64,000 bases of DNA, taken from contig CM037470.1 in the NCBI GenBank assembly GCA_021014325.1, positions 5,545,647 through 5,609,646 on the forward strand, read 5' to 3'. The position numbers and the translations under genes were made by a program. The notes beneath the pieces were generated by a model, which searched no databases, had not been told where the DNA came from, and worked only from the letters and a program-made list of their open reading frames with translations. Origin of the DNA: Plazaster borealis. Taxonomy: Eukaryota > Echinodermata > Asteroidea > Forcipulatida > Labidiasteridae. Shown in pieces: positions 11,613 to 22,013 of the stretch. The number at the start of each line of letters is the position of its first letter. Position 1 is the first letter of the stretch.

Positions 11613-11763
11613 ACACTCTAAAAACTCACGAGTCAGAATTATCCCGAATTTGGGCTTCGAGTCATTTTTGGGTCATTATTACTAGGAATCTTTGTCAAAA
11701 TGACCCAGAAATGGGTCAAACTGACTTAGAGTCCGAGATAATTACCCCCCATTTGTTAGAGTG
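11613..11763. mobile_element. GGGTCA-type element, shorter copy
   Basis: It runs from ACACTCTAAAAACTCACGAG to TTGTTAGAGT with the family's GGGTCA and TGACCC words. It is about 100 bp shorter than the full copy. Confidence 0.6.
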
Positions 11764-12128
11764 GGTTTTTTTCCGATCCTGTGGGTTACGACTCTTTTAT
11801 AATTCCTTTGAATTCACCAGAATGAAAAATATATAGTAATTGCAGTCTTTAAAACCGATAGTGTAGCCTTATGTTATCTTCGGAACGTGCAAGTTCTTTT
11901 GCGTGTGTGTGCCTGCTGTATGACTTTTGCCAATAAAATGAATGACTATGCTAATGTATACAACAGTTAAGAATCAAATTACTCAATGTACATAAACGAC
12001 CAATGATCAAAGTAATTGGTGATTGAACTAATTATAATCTAATACTTAATCTTAGAAATTACCCTCAAATAATGCTAAGTAAAAAATACATTTACAAAAA
12101 CCCCGGAAAAGATCTATATGGTGATTAA

Positions 12129-12370
12129 CACGCTTTAAAAACTCCCGGGTCACAATTGACCTGGATTCTGAGCCCCGGGTGGCTGACCATTGTCCGGGTC
12201 AGGCAGTCCCGGAAAGTGGTTAAAAAGAGGGATTTTAGCTCGGATTCTGCGTTGATAAATTACTAGGTAATTTTGACACAAATTCCGGGTCATACTGACC
12301 CAGAAATGGGTCAGGCCCCACAGAACCAGGATCCGGTCAATTCTTACCCGGAAGGTTTGTTTTTGAGTTT
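12129..12370. mobile_element. GGGTCA-type element
   Basis: It begins ACACGCTTTAAAAACTCCCG and ends CCCGGAAGGTTTGTTTTTGAG, with the repeated GGGTCA/TGACCC body. It is noncoding. Confidence 0.65.
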
Positions 12371-13352
12371 TTTATAAGAAAACACCCGAATTCCTCTCAA
12401 ATTAGAGCGTCCCTGATATCATTACTAAATTTGCGAGGAAAGAGATTAATATTGAGGAAAACATTACAAGCATCTAATTTAGATGTCAAATTATGACATG
12501 TAAGAACATTTTGTAATTGATTGATTAACACAATTTCACAATTTTTTTTTAATACGACAACAATTGATTGTTGTGAAACAGAAATAAAAGCAAAACAGAA
12601 AATTTCCGTTTTCACGAAGTGACTTATTCCAATGTTTTGCAACAATACGCGTTTCACTTCGTAAAAACGGAGGCCTGCACGGGCGTGCCACACACAAAGT
12701 TCGTGTCAGTTCGTGAACATGTTTCATTTTCTCAATTTTTTGAGCTGGGTGCGAACCGTGCAATTTCAATGGTAAATGCAACTTGTGTGTCAGTTATTGA
12801 AAACAAAAATTGTCACTTTCGTACAAAGGTTGTAATGCATGACTATTGTAAATTAAAAAAAGTACGCCTCTCAAAGCTTTGAAACTTCATGAAATCGAAG
12901 GCTTTGGCAAATATAAAAAAAAAACATGAAAACTAAAAAAATGGTTTGTACACAAGGTGTCAGTCAGTGTCAGTGGCAATTTTTAGTCCTGATTACCCAA
13001 ACCTTCGTATTTCTTGTCTTTGTCTTTGTAGGCTCTTGCCTTAAAAGGTAAACGAGTAAGATTTACTTTACAAGCAACTTTCGAAAACTACATTGTGTTT
13101 ATATAATAATTGCTCAAGGATAAGGCAATGTGTTCGCTCTACACCATTGTGCGAGAAGCATTGATACCCCCTCGTGCTTTCAAAGGTCCTGTAGAAAAAC
13201 ATTCCACGGGCATAATTAGCGTCAGGTTCAAACGCAAAAAAATAATTCGCCATTCCAGATTAGATGTCTTACCTCTAGACCACCGAGCGTGTCTCATTGA
13301 AAATAAGTGGAAATAAAGAACCACGTATATGGTCCCAAAGTTGACGCAAGAG
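12371..13352. other. Noncoding stretch downstream of PAN-fibrinogen copy A
   Basis: No gene is visible. The stretch is colinear with about 9340-9900 (GATTACCCAAACC, CTTGTCTTT, GAGGAAAA-ATTACAAGCA words). A hairpin with CGTTTTCACGAAGTGA and TTTCACTTCGTAAAAACGG lies at about 12608-12670. The region should contain the 3' UTR of the minus-strand gene that ends at 13353. Confidence 0.5.
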
Positions 13353-14330
13353 TCAAACTTCTCGTATTTTCATGCTGCATTCCTTTAATGAGTATTCAAG
13401 TCCCTTCCAGGTAATCCAAGCTATGCCTTTTCTGTATACCTCTTCGGGACCGGGAAGGTACACCCCGTTAAGGTGTGAAGCAAAACAGTCCGTATACCAC
13501 CAGGCTCCCTGCCAATCCACTGCACAATTCCACGACGCACCATCATTGTCGCGGTCTTTTGTCGTGAAGTTTCTTCCACTGTGGGAAAGAAGAGAATCGC
13601 CCGCCCCACCTTGCTCAACGTAGGAATCGAGATGGAGAATATAGTCGTCACCTGAAACAGAGAACCCATGATAACTGGCGTACTCGTCGTTGTTGTCCCA
13701 GTCCCGGAGATCCACTCGAAGTTGCCACTGTCCCGACATCGCGGTCAATTTACTCAGGATATCATTCCCCAGCCAGAACTCATTGGAGAGATCACCGAAA
13801 CCTGACTGGTATTCCTCCCAGGTGCGATAGAAGTCTCCAGTGCCGTCTTTACGACGCTGAAAGACAATCCAGCCTCCTCCATCGGTCACCATATCGCAGT
13901 AAACGTCCACGCCGGCCATTATACGCGCAGGGTATATGGTGTAGATACCACTGCTCTGGTGCCCGGACCTGAGTAACATTTTACAACTGCTGTTATCTAA
14001 ATCAGATAGCGAAAACATAACAGTGTCCAAGTTGTCATCATAATATACATTCCCTTGTGTCTCCGCAAAGTCAGCAGGATACATTGTTCTTGTGGCATTG
14101 TTCAGCTCACAAAGACCCTCAGTTTTGTGATAGTTGAACGATGTGCATTGTGGTATCAAAGTGCAATCTCGACCGCACAACACAGGAGAAGATACCATCA
14201 TCATTTGAAAAGTGTGGTTGACCATGGCACGGTTGTTTGCACTGTAAAACACCGTCACAAATCTCTGACAACCACATTGGCCCTCCTGAAACATGTATAC
14301 AAGATACAAGAACATTACAAACATCTCCAT
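13353..14330 (-). CDS. Secreted PAN plus fibrinogen C-terminal domain protein, copy A
   Basis: One uninterrupted 325-residue frame encodes the whole protein. Residues 1-18 look like a signal peptide (hydrophobic VMFLYLVYMF), then a C19-G-C21 pair. A PAN/apple-like module (about 25-108) has C52, C56, C62 and C74 and the words VLCGRDC and CTSFNYHKTEGLCELN. The fibrinogen domain (about 112-325) has C116/C145 and C269/C282 spaced for its two usual disulfides, GGGWIVFQRRKDGT, a calcium loop D259-x-D261-x-D263, and the signature GAWWYTDCFASHLNG. Possible N-glycosylation sites are N38, N78, N113 and N254. Fibrinogen-related lectins bind acetylated sugars or microbial surfaces, and a recognition role is inferred. 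It is the most divergent of the copies here and looks functional. Confidence 0.93.
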   Translation of the reverse strand: MEMFVMFLYLVYMFQEGQCGCQRFVTVFYSANNRAMVNHTFQMMMVSSPVLCGRDCTLIPQCTSFNYHKTEGLCELNNATRTMYPADFAETQGNVYYDDNLDTVMFSLSDLDNSSCKMLLRSGHQSSGIYTIYPARIMAGVDVYCDMVTDGGGWIVFQRRKDGTGDFYRTWEEYQSGFGDLSNEFWLGNDILSKLTAMSGQWQLRVDLRDWDNNDEYASYHGFSVSGDDYILHLDSYVEQGGAGDSLLSHSGRNFTTKDRDNDGASWNCAVDWQGAWWYTDCFASHLNGVYLPGPEEVYRKGIAWITWKGLEYSLKECSMKIREV

Positions 14331-14457
14331 GTTGAAGTCCGTATTTAGTGGATGGTGACTTCGGAACTAGGATCGAAGAGCAACTGTGTTTGTGTTTAGA
14401 TTTGAAGGGACAATAAACATAGGAGTCAGTTTCAAAAGCAGAACTAAAGATGCTGCT

Positions 14458-14465
14458 CTATATAG
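14458..14465 (-). promoter_or_regulatory. Candidate TATA box of PAN-fibrinogen copy A
   Basis: The sequence CTATATAG reads the same on both strands and lies about 130 bases upstream of the ATG of copy A. With usual spacing this would place transcription start near 14430. There is no other support. Confidence 0.3.
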
Positions 14466-14622
14466 CAACGCAGGGGTAGTCGATCCAAAGGGCACCAAAC
14501 AGTTTATATCGCCACTCAGAACATGCGCACGTTGCTATCACTCATCCGAAATTAACGGTCATAACGAGTTGTTCTACTGCGCATCATCGATTTCTTTAGA
14601 AATCGGTCTCGCTCCCCAGGAG

Positions 14623-14749
14623 CCACAATAAATAATTTATAATTTGTCATGGCCGCTTTTTTGGCCCCCTTAAATTATGACAATATCCACAATAAATAAT
14701 TTATAATTTGTACAAGGCCGCTCTTTTGGCCCCCTTAAATTATGACAAT
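14623..14749. repeat. Two tandem copies of a 74-bp unit
   Basis: The word CCACAATAAATAATTTATAA starts at 14623 and again at 14697. Each copy contains the near-palindromic ATAATTTGT ... GGCCGC ... GGCCCCCTTAAATTATGACA. The second copy ends near 14749. Confidence 0.85.
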
Positions 14750-14876
14750 TATGCATGATGAGGAGTAGTAAAGCATTATTAGAAGTGACTGTATTCTGCG
14801 AAAATGCAAAACCGAAATGCATGCATTAATTCAAATGACGAGGATATATGTGTTAGTTTATTATATACAAGATATT

Positions 14877-15032
14877 ATAGACCCCTTGCATTGGCCGCCA
14901 TCTTGGATATCACTCAATGGATGGACGTACTTGTGTGTACGCGCTGCGCACGACTCTCAGCCAATGATAGCTCTTTGTTGACCTCAGTGAGGGGACTGTT
15001 TCGGGCTTGTGACGTAATGCAAGGGGTCTATA
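14877..15032. mobile_element. Short element with 17-bp inverted ends
   Basis: TATAGACCCCTTGCATT at 14877-14893 is exactly inverted as AATGCAAGGGGTCTATA at 15016-15032. The body is 156 bp and noncoding. A similar end (TATAGACCTTGTGCATT) occurs near 15620. Confidence 0.8.
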
Positions 15033-15087
15033 GGCCTTATACATTGACGTCATTCAGCCGCCATCTTAGAGGTAAACCGATCTGATT

Positions 15088-15365
15088 CAACCTCGTCCCC
15101 AAGGTGTGTCGAGCAGTACGAGGTTGACCGCTCTCTCACCCTGGTATTGGATCATTTGCATATCCAACATTTTTGGATACGTATGCAAATTAGAATAGTC
15201 TGGCTGTGAACATGGTGAATACTGAATGAGTACAACTTAGCATGTTTACGTTAGACTTTTGCGCACCACTCGTTGTCCAATCAGGGTCCAAGTGAGGAGT
15301 TTCCCTCCCAGGGTTTACTATTGTAAACATGGTTGGAAATAAAGTAAACCATGGGGACGAGGTTG
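15088..15365 (-). mobile_element. CAACCTCG-ended element with 9-bp target duplication, copy 2
   Basis: The flanks are GATCTGATT at 15079-15087 and GATCTGATT at 15366-15374, a perfect 9-bp duplication. It lies in the opposite orientation to the copy at 3247-3498, to judge from the GTTTACTATTGTAAACATGG and AATAAAGTAAACCATGG end now being on the right. Confidence 0.88.
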
Positions 15366-15374
15366 GATCTGATT

Positions 15375-16299
15375 AGCTATCGCGCAAAGTAATTGCGCCC
15401 TCTGTTGCCCAATCACGTTTAGAAAATGAGACATTCAACTCGACGTATAATATTAATTGATTTATTTATGTGTATAGCAAAAACAAATATATTACACGCA
15501 GCCCGCTGTTTCAGACGCCCCATTTTGATGCACTGTCTACCGTTTGTCTTCGGCAATTGTCGGGTTTGCTAAGGGTACCTTATTTTAAACGACACAAAGT
15601 ACGACGCAGTTACACGTGCGGTATAGACCTTGTGCATTTGACGTCATCGCCAGTAGGCCAGTACAGCCTTTTTGGTGGCCACCAGTGCGTACTTGAGTCT
15701 CGTGTAACTACTACAATTAGATCGTACTGCGCGACAAAGACGCAATTTTGAGTCAATCGCTAAAAAACAAATTATCTCCCGCGTTTTGCTTAATATTATG
15801 TGGGTAATGTCGTTGTGCATCAGACTGACACACGTACTGAGAAGTTTTGTTTAATTTTCAAAAAATATAATCTTCCTTTTTAACTTAAAATACAAAACCT
15901 AAATTATTATGAAAGTAGGCTAGGTACATGCATTCATTAGGGGACATAAGGCCCCTTAAATAGTTTTCAGTTTCCGGAAATGATCACAAAGTTTCCGCTC
16001 GAATCTGTCAAATATTTATGGTAGACATCAGCCTCGTGTACTTTTCTTATGTGGACGTGATCACCACAATGGCAGTTTGAAAAGCACGTGTGCGATCTGC
16101 GACGTAGCTGCACAAGCTAATATTATTTATAATGACAAGTGACGCGTGTTCCATCAATCAAATGACAAGGATGAGTGTGCTTGAGGTATATAATAAATAA
16201 TAGATGAAGTAGGCCAGGCAAAATGCATTTACCTATTCACATTTTACAAGGGAGAACAACCGTAGCAATAACCATTAAGTTCTTTAAAAGGGGGATATT
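15375..16299. other. Noncoding stretch
   Basis: No gene, splice-supported exon or clear RNA gene is visible. A fragment resembling the 14877 element lies near 15615-15680. Confidence 0.45.
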
Positions 16300-16587
16300 A
16301 GTTCGTCTGCTCCGAATTATAAGGTCACTATTGGCAATTTCATATATTTTGTAATGATCAAAAGGTCATTAAATGAAAACTGTATATAAGTTTGAAAAAA
16401 TAGATCAAAATCCACAAATTAATGTTTGACTTAGAAAATGAAGGTATCTTTGGCAAACAATATTACTTTGAAGACCACTTTTGATCAATAGACTTCCAAT
16501 TACCAGGAGTCTCAAAAATATGCAAAAGGAATTTATCAAACCCATACAAATTGCACTAATGACCTTATAGTTCTGAGCAGACGAGTT
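16300..16587. mobile_element. 288-bp inverted-repeat element (TCGTCTGCTC ends)
   Basis: The left end AGTTCGTCTGCTCCGAATTA and the right end TATAGTTCTGAGCAGACGAG are inverted versions of each other over about 27 bp, continuing with ATAAGGTCA and TGACCTTAT. The interior is AT-rich and noncoding. A flanking TA on each side fits a TA target duplication. Confidence 0.7.
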
Positions 16588-16783
16588 ACAGGTTTCCTAC
16601 ACTCTGTGAAGGACAGTGAAGCCATAATTTATTTTATTTATTTATTTTGATTTTTTGAAAACCATCCTTGAGATCATCCGTCTGGTACAGCTTATTATTT
16701 GGGGCCCTCGCATTATTTTAAATTATATCAAAGATAAAAATACTAACTACAACAAGACTTTGGTAGAAAGGGCACAGATGATA

Positions 16784-17057
16784 TTAAAGGGATTGTATGC
16801 GTTTGGTAATTGGAACCCACTGTTTGTTTCAATCCTACACAGTTATAGATATATACCATAAAACTAACCTGTGTGAAAATTTCATTTCAAAAAGTGGTAT
16901 CGTTTTTCAAATATTGCCGAAAATCTGGAGCGGTACATCGAAGTGAAAAGTTTCTCAAAATGCTTTCTACTATCCAAAGCTGCTGTACTTCTTACCAAGT
17001 AAGTTTGTATTGACATTAGTTTTCAGAGTCATTAACAAACGTATACAGACCCTTTAA
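16784..17057 (+). mobile_element. TTAA-flanked element (AAGGGATTGTAT family)
   Basis: TTAA lies at 16784-16787 and 17054-17057. The left end AAAGGGATTGTATGCGTTTG and the right end ATACAGACCCTTT define it. It is colinear with 32043-32800 minus the SINE found there. It is noncoding. Confidence 0.78.
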
Positions 17058-17351
17058 AAATACGTCGTTGTGGACAATTTACATACTACAAATTGTAAGC
17101 CTATCCACACAATTACAAATGCGAGGTAAAATTCAAGTTAGGCCATCAACAAAAACACTGCACACAAGCTAAAATTTGAATATTAAGCTAAGATTAAAAT
17201 ATTAATTTTATAAGAGCGCCCTAATCCCACCCTAATACCACCATTAACGTATATTAATTAACAGTTACAAGCCAAACAGCGGTACACATGATAACCTTTG
17301 ACAACATTAACTGAATAGTAAAGTAGCTCAAACTATCATTCAGTAAACGCC

Positions 17352-17440
17352 GAAATGAAGTCTGGGTCATACTGACCCCGAAAAGAGTCGGGCCCCACGG
17401 GACCCGGAATCCGGGTCTATTCTGACCATGGGAGAAAGTG
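17352..17440. mobile_element. GGGTCA-type element fragment
   Basis: The words CTGGGTCATACTGACC, GGGCCCCACGGGACCCGGAA and TCCGGGTCTATTCTGACC identify a right-hand fragment of the family seen at 9553-9805. Confidence 0.55.
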
Positions 17441-17596
17441 TTTTCGTTGTTTACTTTAAATTTAACTTTGTACTTATACAGGTGTACAATGTCTTGAGAT
17501 ACCTTGATGGGTATTTTCTAAAACTGTGAAACATTGATCCACAAAATATTGAGGGAGCTTTGACCGTTCTTAACTTGAACTTTTACTCTGTTACAG

Positions 17597-18828
17597 GTCC
17601 GTGAACAAATTCCTGTTGGACATGCTTTGTGCTCAGAGTATAATGGTCTCTATCTCGCCGATTTTGGCAAGAAATACAACGAGGACAGTCAACTATGTTT
17701 GAAAATCGAATGCAGGATTATTCAAGAAAAATGCAGGTAAAACAACTTGTCTCTTTCGCATAATTATTATTTGACCGTTTTCCAATAGTTTAACCTGGGT
17801 AATGTTCACTTTATATAAGCCCTCTTCTACGTTCCAACACGTCGTTTTTATTATTTATACAACCACAAAATATACAACTGTTATTTCTACAACCACCACT
17901 AAAACAAGTAATTTTTTTACAATCACAAAATATACAAGTCGTGAGGAGGGCTTTCCAACAGTGTTAAATTTAGCCAGATCCGTGAAATGTTGAGGGAGCT
18001 ATGACTGTTCTTAGTTGGAGTTTTTACTCTGTGACCAATTGGGTGCAGTACTATTGCTTATTGGCAACTATACACATCGGAAAATATTTACTTGACCGTT
18101 TCTGGCATTAGCGCCTAGCCAAGCAGCTGTAGCGGAAGGCACATTTTTTTGTTTTTTTCTATAACATACGAACCGTTCGGTCAAATCCGGCCATACTTCT
18201 TGTAATCCTGTATTAGAACAACCCCTTTTAGATAGTGTAGTCGTCCATGGGGTTGAGTTTAACTAACGGGTCACCATGACCCTTTGAAGTTTGCCGGTGG
18301 CAGCCCCCCATTGACATGTGCGTACACGAACCTTGAATATTCTAATTATCAATAAGGTCTGCAGCCAACACATTGTAATGTATATATCATCAGGCTAATA
18401 CAGTGTACGCCCCAACCCACTCCCCCGCCCTCCACCCACTCCCCCGCCCACCACCCACTCCCCGCCCACTCCAACAACCATTTTCCACCACCCCAACCCC
18501 ACCACCCCCAAACAGACTTAATTACCCTATAATCAGAATTGCTGTCAATTGAGGCTGGTGGGATGAGCGAGATATTTCTTGGGAGCATCGTTGCGGAGGG
18601 TAAAGTATGGGTTGAGGTAAAACTGCCCCGTGTGTGTTGAAGTGATAACCTAGTTGCTTGGGGAAGATCCCCTTCTCCGTTCCGCCTCATCCCCTTAAGT
18701 CACTATCCGAAGTTTTTTCAAAACTGTACATGAATGTAAATTACACAACAAGCCTGATTTTCTTTCTCAGATGGAAAGAAGAAACCAAACAAGGTCACAC
18801 TGGTATAAAGAACACAGAAACAAAGTGA
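17597..18828 (+). CDS. Last two coding exons of an unrecognised gene
   Basis: Exon one is 17597-17736, preceded by a T-rich tract ending TTACAG and followed by GTAAAA. It reads VREQIPVGHALCSEYNGLYL and later KYNEDSQLCLKIECRIIQEK. It ends in phase 2 and joins exon two at 18771 (after TTTCTTTCTCAG), completing an arginine codon and reading WKEETKQGHTGIKNTETK before TGA at 18826-18828. Matching phases, good splice sites and a stop right after a short tail support a genuine gene end. The visible part is about 65 residues with four cysteines (HALC, QLC, IEC, EKC). I do not recognise the family. Upstream exons were not found in the window up to 14.3 kb, so the intron may be long or the gene may be a relic. 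Confidence 0.5.
18395..18500. repeat. Pyrimidine-rich CCCACTCCCCCGCC repeat
   Basis: The plus strand has many CCCACTCC and CCCGCCC words with almost no G, and the minus strand is a run of short G-tracts. It sits in the intron of the two-exon feature above. G-quadruplex or i-motif formation is possible from the pattern. Confidence 0.7.
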
Positions 18829-18945
18829 TGAATACTAGTTTTAAAAAATAGTGACCCTTACAAACATCGATGGGGTTTAGCAAGCGTAAAATGATTAGGT
18901 TATGCTAGTTTATCAACAAAATAAAAAGATCTTGCAGCCATGGAA

Positions 18946-19172
18946 TTGACCATATTATTTACCGCATGAGGGCGCTTTCATCAGGAATTGTCTTGCATCA
19001 CAATTACAGTTTCATCTTATTTTAATTGCCTGTATGTAGTTTTCTTGCATCAATGACGAAATACATAAACATAATAATAACAACATTGAAAACCCCCCAG
19101 TTTAATTACTTGTTTTGCACTACGTGAATTCGGTTCACATACGCCCCCAAGCGGTCAAAAATACGGCGAATT
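18946..19172. mobile_element. GACCGC-ended element, copy 1
   Basis: The left end reads GACCATATTATTTACCGCAT and GAGGGCGC. The right end is the inverse CGCCCCCAAGCGGTCAAAAA and TACGGCGAA. Interior words CATCAATGACGAAATACATA and ATTGCCTGTATGTAGTTTTC are shared with 33065-33294, 35670-35866 and 39225-39456. It is noncoding and about 227 bp. Confidence 0.75.
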
Positions 19173-19364
19173 GCGAACGACGACTCGAGGGATAGCCCAT
19201 AGATTAACACATGGATTGACCTGGTAAGACTGCTGACAGCCATTGTCCCCGAAAATATCCCCTTGTTCATTGTTCATGCAATCGTCAAGAACTGTTATAA
19301 TAGTCTGCTGCCACCTATAATGTATCCAATATTTTCCAATTTGATGCCTCACGTAGTTCCAATG

Positions 19365-19690
19365 GTAGACTGGTCCCCTGTCTTCATCCGCAATGATACA
19401 GAGAGGCACTGGTTTTACAGACCCAATGATTGCAGTGGATATGATTTCATTGGATAAACGGACAGTGACGTAAGCTTTCCATATCTATGTTACGATTGAT
19501 CCGCTTCAAAGTGACGTGTTTGTCAGCTCCACCATCAGCATGAACTTTTCGATCGTCTGCTGCTGTGCGCATGTACATAGTGTTTGTATGTAATGTTGAG
19601 GTCAAAGGTACTTTTAGCGGGATCCTGCCCTACGCTCAAGGCAGGTATCTGGCGTTATTCACGAGCCTCGAAGTGTGACGTCACATGTTC
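19365..19690 (+). repeat. Dispersed repeat shared with 3600-3930
   Basis: It has ordered matches to 3600-3930, including TTTCATTGGATAAACGGACA and GTGACGTAAGCTTTCCATAT. Here it ends in the GCCTCGAAGTGTGACGTCAC word also found near 4500. Confidence 0.6.
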
Positions 19691-19703
19691 GGGCTATTCC
19701 AAT

Positions 19704-19830
19704 GGGAGACTTTTGAGACAATAGCGGGCGTTCCACTCACCGGTCCTTTTCAATTATTCTTGACGCTGAGAACAATGGAGAATGACCAGTGTGTGGAACG
19801 CCCGCTATCGTTTAAAAAGTCTTCAAATTT
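19704..19830. mobile_element. Short hairpin element
   Basis: AGACTTTTGAGACAATAGCG and GGCGTTCCAC on the left are inverted on the right as GTGGAACGCC and CGCTATCGTTTAAAAAGTCT. It is about 125 bp and noncoding. It covers the AATAAA signal used by the TRIM gene's 3' end at its edge. Confidence 0.65.
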
Positions 19831-19833
19831 ATT
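19828..19833 (-). terminator. Poly(A) signal of the TRIM gene
   Basis: AATAAA on the minus strand lies 63 bases after the stop codon and is the nearest canonical signal. Confidence 0.5.
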
Positions 19834-19895
19834 GTTTCCAGTCACACTGTATTTCCCACCACCGAGTACCTCTTGAGAGCTTCGTGAATGGAAGC

Positions 19896-21845
19896 TCAGA
19901 CCTTGTGATAGATCTTTACAGAAAGCATATCAGCAACAGCCAAGTCACCATTAGGCATGATTGTTAACCCCAACGGATTATGGAGTTGTTGAGCGATCCG
20001 TCGGATATGTGCTCCTTCAGCGCTGTAGTGGTGTATCTCACCTCCAAATATATCTGCTGCATGTAGTACGATGTAAATATCCCCAGCGCGATCGCAGCAC
20101 ATTCCAGCTGGATTCAGCTTAACCCCATTAACGACGGTGTCAGTGCAGAAGATCTGATTGCCTTCCATGTCTAGTGAAATAAGTTTAGAATGTTCGTAGT
20201 TGCTGAAGATGAGGCGCCCCTGGTTACTAATTGCCAACCGCCTGTCGATCATGGGTGCTGGTATCGTGGATATCAGAGAGCCGTCTGTTTTGTAGAGAAA
20301 TATTTCCTGTTCAGCGGTGTTGCCCACTGCGATGTAGTTCTCAACTGCTCCGATACACGAGATATCGTAGTTTGCGTGAGCCTTGCTCACGTGTAAAGGT
20401 GTGATGTTCAGCAGGTGTTTTATCTTGTGTGCGTTGTGTGCCTGGAAGACCTTCACTGTTGCCGTAGAAGATTCACTCCGCGGCTGATCTATCACCATGA
20501 CCCTGTCGTCTTTTGTGACAGAGAGATCATAAGGGTGGTAGAGTTTCCCATCTGGTTGAGAGACAGGGGTGTCAAAGTTATATTTAAAACTACCCTTTGG
20601 AGTAAAAACGCTTATTTGGTGTTTTTCTAAGTCGGCAACTATCAGATCATTGGTGGTGAAGGCTGCAATACTAGCTGCCATCTTGAACTCAATAATACCA
20701 CCAAACTGTGTCTTCATCTCCCATTTTTCTTCAAGCAGTATCTTCCCCGGTGGTTGGTTGGTCTTCACAGGGTCTGGGCTGAAGGCAAGGAACGATGACA
20801 GGCTTTCCACTGGACCTGGAACTTGCTGTTCAGAAACATCTGTCAAATTTTTCACAAGTTTTTGTTTCAGCTCAAGAACCTCGAAGCGGCTTGACTGTTC
20901 AAGGACGCTGTTTGCCTTTTCCAGCGTATGCTCAGCCCACTTCAGACTCTCGCAGTAGGTATCCTGCGATGTTTCTAACAACTTCAATCTCTCCATGCCA
21001 ATTTGTGACACCTTCTTTTTCAAAATATCTTCTTGTTGTCGAACCCTTGCAACATCTTCATCGGCACGTTTTGAGATATCAGCAGAAGCCGCCGCAATAT
21101 TACCATCCAGTGTCTGGTTGGCGTGGTCGATCATCTTCTTTGCAGACCTAAATTCGGCCGTGGATTCCGTTGCCTTTGAGAGCAGGATCTTTGCCTCCTC
21201 TCGAAATGCCTTCTCAGCTTCTTCAATGTACACGTAGACATGAGTCGTCGTGTTGCTGTGATCCAGAGCTGTACACACAGGACAAATCAAGACCTGGCAG
21301 GTAGTGCAGAAGAAAACCACATCTTGAGTAGAGTGCTTCTGGCACTTTGGGATTTCATCTCTCATTTTGCTCTTGAAACTCGCCTTGCCAGATCTCAGGT
21401 CTTCTAGAGTGGCAATCTCGTGCTTTTTCGTCTTGACTGCTCTTCGGTGAGCTTTCTGGCACTCACAGCACAGGTAGTCCTTGCAATCAATGCACCGAGA
21501 GATTGCCCCTTCACCCTCGCACACCTCGCAGACGATCTGAGACTGCTGCCTCCGCAAAAGACTCTCCTGGTTGGTTAATTCCTCAACCAAGGCGGTCAAG
21601 TTGAAATTGCCTTTAAGACCAAGGACGCCCTCCTCGGTCAGAGGGGTATCCCGGCGACACAATGGACATGGAAGTTTGACACTGCTTGGATACTGCGCAG
21701 TCCTGTAATCTTCGAGGCATTGGGAGCAATAGCTATGGAGGCAATCCAGAATCTTCGGCTGGTTGTATCGACTGTGACATATTGAACATTGTAAGTGCTC
21801 TTCACTGATTTTCTTAAGGACATCCTCAGTTGTTACTTCAGCCAT
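19896..21845 (-). CDS. TRIM protein: RING, two B-boxes, coiled coil, C-terminal propeller-like region
   Basis: A single 649-residue exon. The C3HC4 RING uses C20, C23, C35, H37, C40, C43, C60 and C63. B-box 1 begins at C106/C109 and ends at H142. B-box 2 uses C168, H171, C180, C183, C188, C191, H196 and H202. A heptad-rich coiled coil spans about 205-345. Residues 375-649 read as repeated beta-propeller blades (LIVADLEKHQISVFTPKGSF, GDLAVADMLSVKIYH), similar to NHL-type tails of TRIM2/3/56-like proteins. Such proteins are cytoplasmic E3 ubiquitin ligases, dimeric through the coiled coil, and the substrate is unknown. Just upstream, CTCATTATAG before GTGACTGG (minus, about 21872) suggests a 5' UTR intron. 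An AATAAA lies at 19833-19828, 63 bases past the stop. All zinc ligands are present, so it looks functional. Confidence 0.95.
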   Translation of the reverse strand: MAEVTTEDVLKKISEEHLQCSICHSRYNQPKILDCLHSYCSQCLEDYRTAQYPSSVKLPCPLCRRDTPLTEEGVLGLKGNFNLTALVEELTNQESLLRRQQSQIVCEVCEGEGAISRCIDCKDYLCCECQKAHRRAVKTKKHEIATLEDLRSGKASFKSKMRDEIPKCQKHSTQDVVFFCTTCQVLICPVCTALDHSNTTTHVYVYIEEAEKAFREEAKILLSKATESTAEFRSAKKMIDHANQTLDGNIAAASADISKRADEDVARVRQQEDILKKKVSQIGMERLKLLETSQDTYCESLKWAEHTLEKANSVLEQSSRFEVLELKQKLVKNLTDVSEQQVPGPVESLSSFLAFSPDPVKTNQPPGKILLEEKWEMKTQFGGIIEFKMAASIAAFTTNDLIVADLEKHQISVFTPKGSFKYNFDTPVSQPDGKLYHPYDLSVTKDDRVMVIDQPRSESSTATVKVFQAHNAHKIKHLLNITPLHVSKAHANYDISCIGAVENYIAVGNTAEQEIFLYKTDGSLISTIPAPMIDRRLAISNQGRLIFSNYEHSKLISLDMEGNQIFCTDTVVNGVKLNPAGMCCDRAGDIYIVLHAADIFGGEIHHYSAEGAHIRRIAQQLHNPLGLTIMPNGDLAVADMLSVKIYHKV

Positions 21846-22013
21846 TTGGTTGCAGTCTTAACACCAGTCACCTATAATGAGACAGAAATAGAGAGCAATA
21901 ATTATTATAAAATACGGAAAGCTAAACTTAACTTGGGTAATGGATTGACAACACAAGCAGAGACATCAAGTTAGAAAAGCTCCGGCCTGGATATCACTTC
22001 ACAGTATAAAAAA

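Noticed and set aside
12397..12882. Several open frames of 80-98 codons
   Set aside because: No start context, splice sites or domain. The sequence belongs to duplicated noncoding DNA.
18349..18690. 113-codon minus frame rich in Gly and Trp
   Set aside because: Caused by the C-rich low-complexity patch.
20190..21237. Plus-strand open frames inside the TRIM gene
   Set aside because: Antisense shadows of the TRIM exon.
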